DNA of 64,000 nucleotides, taken from assembly GCA_017308575.1 (NCBI GenBank), contig JAFKEQ010000004.1, forward strand, positions 124,001 to 188,000, read 5' to 3'. The notes under the pieces are model-generated. The model searched no databases. It was given only the letters and a program-made list of their open reading frames with translations, and was not told where the DNA came from. Position 1 is the first letter of the stretch, and the number at the start of each line of letters is the position of its first letter. Origin of the DNA: Afipia sp. (GTDB lineage: Bacteria > Pseudomonadota > Alphaproteobacteria > Rhizobiales > Xanthobacteraceae). The position numbers and the translations under genes were made by a program. This document shows positions 45,827-55,000 of this stretch, piece after piece.

Positions 45827-46600
45827 TCAGCGCGCCGGATCCGGATAGACCAACGCACGCCAGCCGGAGCGGTCGAACGGCTTCCATTCGCCTTCCGCCT
45901 GCGCGAGGCGCTCGGCCACCGCATAGACGATCGCCGGATGATGGCCCATGCCGCAGTGGCTCGCGCCCTGCACTTCGATGTTCTCCGCATAGGATGACGG
46001 CTGCTCGATGCAGCTCTGCCACGCGCAGATGCCGTCGGTGCGGCTGAAGATGGCGGTGGTCGGCACCGGCGGCGTCTTCGCCATTTCACCGCCGAATGTC
46101 TCGTCGTGCTGATCGGCGCGCTGTCCACTCACAGTCTCATAAGTGCGCCACGCATTGGTCGCGCGCGGATGACCGGCGAACGGACTGCCGAGTGTGATCA
46201 CCGTGCGCACGCGTTCCGGCATCATCTTCGCGAGTTGACGCGCATAGATTCCGCCGAGGCTCCATCCGACAAGACTGACCTTGCGTCCGTGAGTCTCGTT
46301 CAGCTCCTGCACGAGATTGATCATCGCATCCTGCACGCCCGCGCGCGGACCGAAATTGCGGCCGAGGCCCCAGCCGCTCACCGCATAACCGCGGCTCTTG
46401 AGAAACGTGCGCAGCGGACGCGTCGCCGTATCGCTGGTGATCAGGCCCGGCAGCACCAGCACCGGATGGCCGTCACCGCGCGGCGCGAGGCTGAGCAGCG
46501 GCAGTGCGCCGAGGAACGCGCCGAATTCGTTGATGGCGCGCGCTTCCAGCATCATCAAAAGTCTGGAGGGCGGATTGAGCGTGTGAGTGGCAGCGGACAT
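45827..46600 (-). CDS. Alpha/beta hydrolase (paralogue of the one at 58013)
   Basis: 257 residues. The nucleophile elbow is GWSLGG with Ser114, after APRGDGHPVLVLPGLITSD and GRKVSLVGWSLGGIYAR. The late GASHCGMGHHP segment supplies the probable catalytic His. It shares this whole plan with the protein at 58013-58810. No signal peptide is seen, so it is probably cytoplasmic. The lipase-like core and storage-lipid surroundings suggest an esterase or lipase role; no substrate is known. A PhaR-like motif lies 91 bp upstream. Confidence 0.8.
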   Translation of the reverse strand: MSAATHTLNPPSRLLMMLEARAINEFGAFLGALPLLSLAPRGDGHPVLVLPGLITSDTATRPLRTFLKSRGYAVSGWGLGRNFGPRAGVQDAMINLVQELNETHGRKVSLVGWSLGGIYARQLAKMMPERVRTVITLGSPFAGHPRATNAWRTYETVSGQRADQHDETFGGEMAKTPPVPTTAIFSRTDGICAWQSCIEQPSSYAENIEVQGASHCGMGHHPAIVYAVAERLAQAEGEWKPFDRSGWRALVYPDPAR

Positions 46601-46690
46601 CAAAATTCCTTTTTGCAGATTGCGCTCAAAATTGCGGAAGAGCCTCGTTCATCCAGCAAACCAGCAGGCAAATCGTCGCACGGGATCACA

Positions 46691-46703
46691 TTGCAACGCA
46701 TCA
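46691..46703. promoter_or_regulatory. PhaR-like motif upstream of the alpha/beta hydrolase
   Basis: TTGCAACGCATCA differs by one base from TTGCAATGCATCA upstream of the phasin gene (48806-48818). Rhizobial PhaR recognises TGC/GCA-type sites of this kind. Confidence 0.4.
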
Positions 46704-46809
46704 TATCGGGGATTGTTCAATGTTCGCGCCGGATTCGCAATCCCACCATTTCAAAACGCAGTCGGTCACCGTCCCGCCCCGGTTTCGCCCTTTGGATTCC
46801 TGAGCAATT

Positions 46810-48099
46810 TCAAAGGGCCTTTATCAGCACTTCCGCGGTGTGAAGCGCCAATCCTGCAAGCCCGCCGATCAGCGCGCCGTTGAAACGGATGTATTGCAGG
46901 TCCTTGCCGATATTGATCTCGATCAGGTTGATAAGCTGGTTCATATTCCACGATTTCACCTGATCGGAGATGAAGCGCGACACACCGCTCTTCTGATCGG
47001 CGATGAAACTGCGCAGCACGACAACGATGCCCGTGTTGATCTCGGCGCGCATGTCGGCATCGCCGGCGAGTTGCGTGCCGGCTTCAACGAAGACCTTGGT
47101 CAGATGCTGTTGCAGCACAGTGCTCTCGCCGCTGGCGTTGCGCGCGATGAAGGTCGTGACATTGGCCCACAGATCGCGTGCGAGCGCGGCAAGCTCCGGC
47201 CGCGCCAGGAGATCGCGCTTCAGTCCGTCGAGCCGGTCGGCATAGGCCTTGTCGTTCGCAAGCTTGTCGGGCAGCGCCAGCAGGATGCGATCGACTTCAT
47301 CGCGGAACGGATGGTTCGGATCGGTCCTTACCTCTTCAAAGAACGAGGTCGCGGATGCGGCGATCTTGTTGAGCAGAAATTTATCGGCGCGATAGAGCTT
47401 CAGCAACGTCGGCAGTTCGTCGCGGATCTTCTCGCGCAGCAGCGCCAGCGTCTCCGGCTTGTTCAGCGTCTCATGCAGCGCCAGCAACAGATCATCGAGC
47501 ATGCCGCGATGACGGCCTTCAGCGATGAAGCCTTTCAGCGTGCCCGCCGCCAGCGGCGCGAGATCGACGCTCTGCAACTGCGTGACGATGCGGCGGGTGA
47601 CAAATGTCTTCAGGCCTGATGTCTCGGCGGCAGTCAGCGCTTCCGGCAACAGCCGCAACACGAAACGCGAAAGGTCCGTGCTTTTCTTGGAGTCCTTGAG
47701 CCAGTCAGAAATGAAGGACGCGAAATCGACTTCGCGCAGCTTCGCCTCCACCGGCAAAGGGCTTAAAAAATGGACTTCTATGAATTCGCCGAGCTTGTCG
47801 GCGATGCGGTGCTGGTTCTGCTGGATGATCGCGGTGTGCGGGATCGGCAGACCCAGCGGATGCCGGAACAGCGCGACCACGGCATACCAGTCCGCGAGGC
47901 CGCCGATGGTCGCGGCTTCCGCGAAGGCCGCAAGGAATCCGAATCCCGGATGCACGCGCTCCATCACCTTCGCGATGATGAGCACGACGACGCAGCCACC
48001 GAGCACCAGCGTCGCCAGCAATTTGATCCGGCGCAGTTCAGCGGCGCGCGCGATATCGCCCGCGTCCGCAACCAGCACGAATTTTTCGTTGGTGACCAT
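46810..48099 (-). CDS. DUF445 family inner-membrane protein
   Basis: 429 residues. An N-terminal hydrophobic pair (about 25-75, with LATLVLGGCVVVLIIAKVME and FGFLAAFAEAATIGGLADWYAVVALFRHPLG) is followed by a long, mostly helical soluble region and a final hydrophobic segment near the C-terminus. GLADWYAVVALFRHP and IPHTAIIQQNQHRIADKLGEF are recognisable DUF445 landmarks. Function unknown. It is a single gene between the hydrolase and the phasin. Confidence 0.85.
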   Translation of the reverse strand: MVTNEKFVLVADAGDIARAAELRRIKLLATLVLGGCVVVLIIAKVMERVHPGFGFLAAFAEAATIGGLADWYAVVALFRHPLGLPIPHTAIIQQNQHRIADKLGEFIEVHFLSPLPVEAKLREVDFASFISDWLKDSKKSTDLSRFVLRLLPEALTAAETSGLKTFVTRRIVTQLQSVDLAPLAAGTLKGFIAEGRHRGMLDDLLLALHETLNKPETLALLREKIRDELPTLLKLYRADKFLLNKIAASATSFFEEVRTDPNHPFRDEVDRILLALPDKLANDKAYADRLDGLKRDLLARPELAALARDLWANVTTFIARNASGESTVLQQHLTKVFVEAGTQLAGDADMRAEINTGIVVVLRSFIADQKSGVSRFISDQVKSWNMNQLINLIEINIGKDLQYIRFNGALIGGLAGLALHTAEVLIKAL

Positions 48100-48156
48100 G
48101 CATGCCCTCGATGACCCGAGATTGCACCGCGAACCTCACCTTCGTCAAAGGTGACG

Positions 48157-48187
48157 GCAAAAAGAAAGCCCGCACGAAGCGGGCTTT
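48157..48187 (-). terminator. Intrinsic terminator of the phasin gene
   Basis: On the minus strand AAAGCCCGC and GCGGGCTTT pair around TTCGT and are followed by CTTTTTGCC. A second small perfect hairpin (TCACCTT/AAGGTGA) lies at 48136-48154. Confidence 0.85.
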
Positions 48188-48213
48188 CCATGATCGGATT
48201 ATCGCGACAGGTT

Positions 48214-48702
48214 TTAGGCGGTCTTGGTGGCCGCCACGACCTTGGCGAAGTTGTCCTGCGCGGTCTTGGCGCTGTCAGCGATCAGCTTGCTGAAGTATTC
48301 GGAGGTCGCCTTGGCGCGGGCAACGACGACTTCACCCTGCGCGCGAACGAGGTCGCTCTGAATGGTAACGGCTTCGCTCAGCGACTTGGCCGAAGCGAGC
48401 TTGTCGATGCCGGCGAACAGCGCCTGCGCGTCTTCGTAAACGGCCTGCTGGATGTTGCGGCTGATCTTCGCGCTCTCGCTGACCGAACCAGCGACGGCGT
48501 TCTCGATCACCGAGGTCACCTTTTCCGAACCGGTGTGGATGTCGGCGGCACGGTCCTTCGCGGTGCCGGCGGCCTTCTTCACGAAGTCACGCGCAGCTTC
48601 CGGAACTTCCACATTCGGGAAATTCTTGAGCGCGTCGGTGACGGGCGCGAAGGCGTTCTTCACGGTGTTCAGCACGGATTCGGTGTTGAAAGAATTGGTC
48701 AT
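48214..48702 (-). CDS. Phasin (PHA granule-associated protein)
   Basis: A 162-residue, almost wholly helical, Ala/Lys/Glu-rich protein with the phasin_2 type pattern (SEAVTIQSDLVRAQGEVVVARAKATSEYFSKL). Phasins coat polyhydroxyalkanoate granules and limit their size. The start is ATG 48702 with GGAG 6 bases upstream. A perfect inverted repeat (48788-48815) about 90 bp upstream and a strong terminator downstream suggest an independently regulated, highly expressed single gene. A polymerase gene is 750 bp away. Confidence 0.88.
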   Translation of the reverse strand: MTNSFNTESVLNTVKNAFAPVTDALKNFPNVEVPEAARDFVKKAAGTAKDRAADIHTGSEKVTSVIENAVAGSVSESAKISRNIQQAVYEDAQALFAGIDKLASAKSLSEAVTIQSDLVRAQGEVVVARAKATSEYFSKLIADSAKTAQDNFAKVVAATKTA

Positions 48703-48787
48703 GGTCGTCTCCATCCTCAGGGTTTGAGCTAATGGCTCACCCCGTCCGGAATGGCCCGGGGCCCGATGGTTATGGCAGAGGTTTATG

Positions 48788-48815
48788 TGCATTGCAACAT
48801 CGATATTGCAATGCA
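48788..48815. promoter_or_regulatory. Perfect inverted repeat upstream of phasin, candidate PhaR operator
   Basis: TGCATTGCAA and TTGCAATGCA are exact reverse complements 8 bp apart. PhaR, the PHA-responsive repressor of phasin genes in alphaproteobacteria, binds TGC/GCA-rich palindromic sites. It lies 86 bp upstream of the phasin start. Confidence 0.7.
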
Positions 48816-48859
48816 TCATCACGAGACTGTGATATTAAAATCAAAGTAAATTCAGATGC

Positions 48860-49456
48860 TTATCCAACAGCTTCCGGCAAACCATAGGCCTCAAGCTGGG
48901 CCCGGACCTTGCCGACATCATGCCCGAGAACGACAATGTCATGCTTGTTTCCGGCGAGGTCCCTGACCTGATCCCGGAGCAACGCCTCGGCCTTGAACCC
49001 GAGACTCTCGAACAGCGCGATGGCCCCGGTCTGGTCCACCGTCATCTGGGCGATGATCTTTTCCAGCCCTTGCTCCAATGCCAGCGCGAAGGTCTCCTGC
49101 GACAGCGCCCGGCCGACGCCCTGCCCGCGAACATCCCTGGAAACCACCATGCGGATTTCGCCGACATGCGGCGACCATGACAAAAGATCGCGGACGATGG
49201 TGCCGCAGCCCACCACCGTGTCGCCCTTCCATGCCAGCAGGCTTGTCATCCCGCCGCGCTCGATCTCCTTGATCCAGGCGCTGAGCACTTTCGGCTGGCT
49301 GATGTTGCGTGGAATGAACAGCAGGTCATGCACCGGCAGCTTCTGCGCGAAGGCCAGCACCGCCGCCTCGTCCGCAGCCGTCATGTGGCGAAATTCGATC
49401 TCGCCGCCTTCGGTGCGCACGCGGCGCGGATAGGAACGTGCTTCGGTCGTGTTCAT
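48860..49456 (-). CDS. GNAT-family N-acetyltransferase
   Basis: A 198-residue protein. The acetyl-CoA-binding motif A reads VSRDVRGQGVGRALSQETFALA (about 118-139), after EIRMVV. It transfers an acetyl or acyl group to an unknown amine. The ATG at 49456 overlaps the phaC stop by four bases, so it is translationally coupled to the PHA synthase. This pairing is the main clue to its role. Confidence 0.85.
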   Translation of the reverse strand: MNTTEARSYPRRVRTEGGEIEFRHMTAADEAAVLAFAQKLPVHDLLFIPRNISQPKVLSAWIKEIERGGMTSLLAWKGDTVVGCGTIVRDLLSWSPHVGEIRMVVSRDVRGQGVGRALSQETFALALEQGLEKIIAQMTVDQTGAIALFESLGFKAEALLRDQVRDLAGNKHDIVVLGHDVGKVRAQLEAYGLPEAVG

Positions 49457-50547
49457 GTCGATCGCTCGCTTAACCAGGAATCGAGTTTGGGCCACAGGCG
49501 CTTGATGGCGTTGGCGCCGGCCACAAGGCTGACGTGGCCGCCCTTGAGAATGACTTCGGTCTTGTCGGTCGAACCGATCTTCGCAATCAGGTGCTTTGCC
49601 GCGTCATAGGGTACGATATGATCGTGCTCGGCGACTGCATGCAGCAATGGCACCTTAATCTTCGACAGATCAGCCGCATGGCCGCCGACACTCATGGTGT
49701 CGTTAAAGAGCTTGTTATCCCACATCAGATCCTTGGTGATGGTGCGGAAATATTCGCCCGCCAGCGGCAGCGTATCTTGCGCCCAGCGATCGAACATCCG
49801 GAAAGACTTCACATACTCGTCGTTCCAAATGTTTTCCCAAAGCTGGATCTGACTGACCGCGCGTGACGCGGGGCGCAGCATCTCAAACGACGACAGGATC
49901 ATTTCCGGCGGCACATTGCCGACGCTGTCCACCAGCCGGTCCACATCGAAATAACGCCGGTCCGAGAAATTCTGGAACAGCTTCATCTCGCGAAAATCGA
50001 TCGGCGTGGTAAAGCAGACGAGGTTCTTCATCGGCCCGTCGGGAAAGATCGATCCATAGAGCAACGACAGCACGCCGCCGAAACAATAGCCGATCACATT
50101 GACATCGGCTTCGCCCGAATCCTCCTGCACCTTGCGGATGCAATCGGGAATGAAGCCGAGCACGTAGTCTTCCATGCGCAGCGACTTCTCGTCCGGCCGC
50201 GGCGCGGTCCAGTCGAGCATGTAAACATCGAAACCCTTCTTGAGCAGAAATTCGATGAAACTCTGTCCCGGCACCAGATCGAGGATGTAGCCGCGGTTGG
50301 TCGTCGCCATCACGATCAGCAGCGGGATGCGATAGATCTCATCCGCCTGCGGCCGATAGTGATAGAGGTTCATCGTTCCCTTGGAGAGAATGATGTCCTT
50401 GGGCGTTGATCCCAGCGCAGGTCCGGACGACGCGAAATACTCCACGCCCTTGATGCTGCGCTGGATCGCACGTTGCACTTCGGACTGGATGCGCTCGCCG
50501 ACCGCAGCTAAGTCGGGCAAGGCGCTGGCACTCGTCGGAGCATTCAT
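49453..50547 (-). CDS. phaC: Class III-type polyhydroxyalkanoate synthase PhaC
   Basis: 364 residues, the length of class III PhaC. The lipase-like box GYCFGG carries Cys155; Asp309 (AEHDHIVP) and His338 (GGHVSLVAG) complete the triad, close to Cys149/Asp302/His331 of Allochromatium PhaC. It polymerises 3-hydroxyacyl-CoA into storage polyester on granules. It overlaps a short PhaE-like gene upstream and a GNAT gene downstream, both by ATGA. Class III enzymes need PhaE for activity. Confidence 0.9.
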   Translation of the reverse strand: MNAPTSASALPDLAAVGERIQSEVQRAIQRSIKGVEYFASSGPALGSTPKDIILSKGTMNLYHYRPQADEIYRIPLLIVMATTNRGYILDLVPGQSFIEFLLKKGFDVYMLDWTAPRPDEKSLRMEDYVLGFIPDCIRKVQEDSGEADVNVIGYCFGGVLSLLYGSIFPDGPMKNLVCFTTPIDFREMKLFQNFSDRRYFDVDRLVDSVGNVPPEMILSSFEMLRPASRAVSQIQLWENIWNDEYVKSFRMFDRWAQDTLPLAGEYFRTITKDLMWDNKLFNDTMSVGGHAADLSKIKVPLLHAVAEHDHIVPYDAAKHLIAKIGSTDKTEVILKGGHVSLVAGANAIKRLWPKLDSWLSERST

Positions 50548-50927
50548 GCAGAGCCTCCGCCTCCGGTTGCCGATGGCGGCTGTTTGGTGCGCGGCGGCTT
50601 CGGTGTCGACAGCCCATTGTCCTGCGCATCGCCATGGACGCGATTCAGCAGCGCCTTGATCTCGTTGAGCTGTCCTTCGATCGCATTCAGCCGCTCGCCG
50701 AAACTGACCATCTGCGCCCGGCTGGGCAGATTCATCGCGACAAGATAACGCTCCATCAGATCGCCGACGGTCTTCTGTGCGCCGACGGATGCACCCGTGA
50801 GCTGATGGGTCACGCGGCTGAACTGCTCGGTCCCCATGACCTGTGTGGCCATGGCGTTGAAGCCCTTCTCCATTTCGGCAAGCATGGTGTGCCAGACCTG
50901 TACGGGGTCATTGGCCTTGTCAGACAT
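50544..50927 (-). CDS. Short PhaE-like PHA synthase subunit
   Basis: 127 residues, far shorter than canonical PhaE (about 350) and shorter than Bacillus PhaR (about 200). It keeps an amphipathic helical core (WHTMLAEMEKGFNAMATQVMG, then MERYLVAMNLPSRAQMVSFGERLNAIEGQLNEIKALL), which matches the C-terminal PhaE/PhaR-type segment, followed by a Pro/Lys-rich tail. Start ATG 50927 begins MSDKAND. It overlaps phaC by four bases. Its role as obligate partner is inferred from position and helix pattern. Confidence 0.75.
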   Translation of the reverse strand: MSDKANDPVQVWHTMLAEMEKGFNAMATQVMGTEQFSRVTHQLTGASVGAQKTVGDLMERYLVAMNLPSRAQMVSFGERLNAIEGQLNEIKALLNRVHGDAQDNGLSTPKPPRTKQPPSATGGGGSA

Positions 50928-51113
50928 CGGCGCCCTCCGGAAGCATTGCGCAGGGTCTTTTTTGCCCCGTCGTTTTTCAGCATTCCATACCGTTGCGGGA
51001 CCGGGGTCAACCAACCGGTGCTTTAAAACCGGCCATCACGCCGCACCCGCCTTCTGCCCGAGGAAAAAGCGTGCCATAAAATTTCGGGTTTATTGATTTC
51101 AGGGACCGCCGCC

Positions 51114-52028
51114 GTGGACGCACTTGCACACCAGCCGCCGCAGATGGCGAAGGCCAACGGGATCGAGCTTTGCTACGAGGTCTTCGGCGCGCCGGACGCC
51201 GAGCCGTTATTCCTGATCATGGGCCTCGGCGCCCAGATGATTCTCTGGGACGACGAATTCTGCCGCGACCTTGCCGCGCGCGGCTTCCGGGTGATCCGCT
51301 TCGACAATCGCGACATCGGCCACTCGACCAAGATGACCGGCGGCAAACCTCTGCGGCCGATGGAACTGTTGAAGCTCCGCATTTTCAAGATCGCGCCGGA
51401 AGCGCCCTATAAGCTATGGGACATGGCCGACGACGCCGTCGGGCTGATGGATGCGCTCGGCATCAAGGCGGCGCACATCGTCGGCGCGTCCATGGGCGGC
51501 ATGATCGCGCAGGAGATCGCGATGCGGCATCCGGATCGCATTCTGTCGCTCACCTCGATCATGTCCACCACCGGAAATCCGCGGTTGCCGCAGCCGACGC
51601 CGGAAGCCTCCGCCATGCTGCTCGCGCCGCCGCCGAAAACGAAGGAGGAGTTTCTCGACCGTTTCGCCAAGACCTGGAAACTGCTGCGTGGCGGAAGCTT
51701 TCCACTGGATGAAGCGAAAGATTCCGAGCGCGCGGAACGCATCTATGCGCGCGGGCTCAATCCTGCCGGAGTCGGACGGCAGTTACGCGCCATTCTTGCC
51801 TCGGGCGATCGCAGGGAGCGGCTTCGGAGCGTGAAGACGCCCACGCTGGTGATTCACGGCACCGTCGATCCGCTGGTGCGGCCCGAGGGCGGCAAGGACA
51901 CGGCCGCTTCGATCCCCGGTGCCAAACTGCTGCTGATCGAAGGCATGGGCCACGCCATTCCGATCCCGATGTGGCCTACGATCATCGGCGCGATCGCGGA
52001 TCACGCGCATACAGCAGCCAGGCGCTAG
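51114..52028 (+). CDS. Alpha/beta hydrolase
   Basis: A 304-residue alpha/beta hydrolase. It has a FLIMGLGAQ oxyanion segment, FDNRDIGHST, nucleophile elbow GASMGG and a late Asp-His pair (HGTVDPLV, GMGHAIP). I use the GTG at 51114 (AGGGA upstream); a TTG at 51093 is possible. It resembles aclacinomycin-methylesterase-like or 3-oxoadipate-enol-lactonase-like hydrolases; substrate unknown. It is divergent from the PHA genes and convergent with the P450. Confidence 0.82.
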   Translation: MDALAHQPPQMAKANGIELCYEVFGAPDAEPLFLIMGLGAQMILWDDEFCRDLAARGFRVIRFDNRDIGHSTKMTGGKPLRPMELLKLRIFKIAPEAPYKLWDMADDAVGLMDALGIKAAHIVGASMGGMIAQEIAMRHPDRILSLTSIMSTTGNPRLPQPTPEASAMLLAPPPKTKEEFLDRFAKTWKLLRGGSFPLDEAKDSERAERIYARGLNPAGVGRQLRAILASGDRRERLRSVKTPTLVIHGTVDPLVRPEGGKDTAASIPGAKLLLIEGMGHAIPIPMWPTIIGAIADHAHTAARR

Positions 52029-52034
52029 AAGGCT

Positions 52035-55000
52035 TTAGCTTCCCGCCCACACATCGAGCACGTAGCGGTTCTGCGTGCCCATGGTGTCGATCCAGCCCGC
52101 GGCCGATGTCTCGTCCGCGCCCGTGCGCTCGCGATAGATCGATATCAGCGCCCGCTTGACGTCCGGCTCCATCTTGCCACCATCGCCGCAGACATAGATG
52201 ATCGCGCCAGCCTCGATCAGCGACCAGACCCGATCCTTCTGCGCCGTGACCAGATCCTGCACATACTGCTTCGGCGTATCGGCGCGCGAGAAGGCCACAT
52301 GCAGTTCCGTGATGCCCTGATCGGCAAAGCCCTTCAGTTCATCGGCATAGATAAAATCCTGATCGGGATGACGGCAGCCAAAGAACAGCATCGATGCGCC
52401 GAGCGCCTGCCCCTTGGCCTTCATCGCCGCCCGCTCCTGCAGGAAGCCGCGGAACGGCGCGAGGCCCGTGCCCGGTCCGATCATGATGATCGGTTTTGAA
52501 GGATCGTCGGGCAGCCGGAATCCCGCCTTGGTCTCGCGCACGATCGCATGGACCGTGTCTCCCGCACGGCGGCCGGCCAGATAGTTGGAACTGACGCCCT
52601 TGTAGATTCCGCGCCCCGAATGCGCTGCACCTTCCACGACGCCGACCGTGACGCTACACTTCGATGCACCGGCCACCGCAGGTGAAGACGAGATCGAATA
52701 GTAGCGCGGCGACAATAGCGAAAGCATTTCCAGATAGGTGTGGAACGGCAGTTCGCAGGCCGGATATTCCTCGAGCAGGTTGTAGACCGATTTGCGCTTG
52801 GCGAGAATCTCCGAGCGATAGAGCTCGCTCGAAGCTGCGTCGTCGCCTGTCAGCGCTTCCAGTTTCGGCCTGGTCATCGGGCAGCGGGTATGCTCCGACA
52901 TGATCTGGATCTGCTTACGGGTTGCGACCTGCTGCAACTCCACAAACTCCGTCAGCAGACGACCGACCGAGACCGCATTGTCGACGGGAAGCTGCGCCCG
53001 GCGGCCGGTGGCGACGTGCAGTTTGACCTGATCGGCGGGCAGGAAACCGAAGCGCCGCGCCACCGCATCCACCAGAACGGGATCGTTGCGCGGAACGACG
53101 CTGAGATGATCGCCGACGCGATAGGTAACATTCTCGGGTAATTCCACTTCGATATGCCGTGTCGAGCGCGACGACGGATTGGCACCCGCTTTATTCTGCA
53201 ATTCCTCGTTGAGCAAAATCTTGACCGGCACCGCGCCGCCGGAGACGGCTACCGTGTTGGCGACGCTCTGCGCCACTGGCTCGACCTTGTAGAGCGGCTC
53301 GTCATTGGCCTGACGGCTGAAGCCGGTATCGACGCCGAACTCCTGCACGGCAATCTCGCGCAGCGACGCGAACCACTTCTCGAACTGGCCATCGAGATCA
53401 TCGCGGGCATCGCCCTCCCCGCGCACGACAGCGGCTTTTGCGCCATGGGCCGCAAGCCGCTCATCGATCAGGCGCGGAATGGATTGATAGGTCGCGAGCC
53501 AGTCGCTATTGCCGCATCCGAACACCGCATAGCGGACGCCGTCGAAGGCATCCTTCGGCAGGTCGCCACTCAACCATTTGACGAACTGCGTCGCATTGTC
53601 CGGCGGCGCGCCGTTGTAGGATGCACAGAAGATCACGACGCCGCCCTGATCCTTCAGGTTGCCGACATAGTCATCCAGCGGCGCGAGCTTGGTGGCAAAG
53701 CCGTTGACCTCGGCAAGGTCTGCCACGCGATGCGCCAAATCTTCCGCTGTTCCGAGATTCGACCCGTAGAGAATGAGCAGCGGCGTGTTATGGCCGGGCC
53801 GCACACGCGCCGGCGCGGTTGCACCCGCGCTGTCCGCCACCGCAACACCGGGACGATTGGCCACGATGGTGCGATCCTTGTCGCTGCGCGCCTTCACCTT
53901 GATCTTGAAACCGTCCGGCTTGACCGTCAGCGTCTCCTTCAAATGCATCTGATAGCGGGTATGATCGATCAGTCTGAAGCGCTGCAGGATCATGCCAAGC
54001 GCGAGCGCGGCCTCATGCATCGCAAAGCCGCGGCCGATGCAGGCGCGCTGGCCATTGCCGAACGGCTTCCATGCATTCGACGGGCGCTTGGCCTCTGCCT
54101 CCCTGCTGAAATTATCCGGGTTGAAGACATCGGGATTCGGTCCCCACACCGACGGATCACGGTGCAGCGCCATCACCAGAACAGTGATGAACGTGCCTTT
54201 GCGCAGCTTGTACTTGCCGCCGATGGTCTCGTCCTTCAGCGGCGTCACGCCATACGCCGGCGCAGGCGGCCACATCCGCAGCGACTCTTTCAGGATCTGC
54301 GAAATGTAATGAAGCTGCGTCACCTGCTGGAAGGTCGGCTTGGCGTCGATGTCCGCGCCCAGCACGCGATCGACTTCCTCATACGCCTTCTTCAGCACCT
54401 CGGGATGCTTGAGCATCGCATAGATCGCGCAGGACAGCAGGCCGCTCGTGGTCTCGTGCCCCGCGATCAGGAACGTATTGATCTGATAGCGGATGTTGAC
54501 GTCGTCAAGCTGCTCGCCGGTGACCTTGTCGACGCCGGTCATCATGGCGTTGAGCATGTCCTTGGTGCCGGACGCCTCCTCCGCATTCTTGCGGCGCTCG
54601 GCCACGATTTCGTCGACCATTCGGTTCATGAAGGCGACGTCGTCCGACAGGGTCGCGCGGCGGGCCCGCATGAACAGATTTTCGAGCGGAAGTCCGCGCG
54701 TCATCATGATGGTTTCGAGCGAACGCACCAGCGCGCCGACGAACGGATGATAGTCTTCGCGATAGAACGAATTGAACCGGTAATCGAAGCCGCACAGGCC
54801 GATGGTGTCGAGGGTCAGCGCCGTCATGTCGTGAACGACGTCGATCTCGTCATCGGCGTTCAGCCGTTCCCATTTCTTGACGAGTTGTTCGGCGATATCG
54901 ACCATCATCGGATGGTAGGACTGCATCGCCCGGCCGCCGAATGGCGACAGCAGGATGTTGTGCGCCTTGCTCCAGTTCGGCTCGGTCGTGTCCGCCGTGA

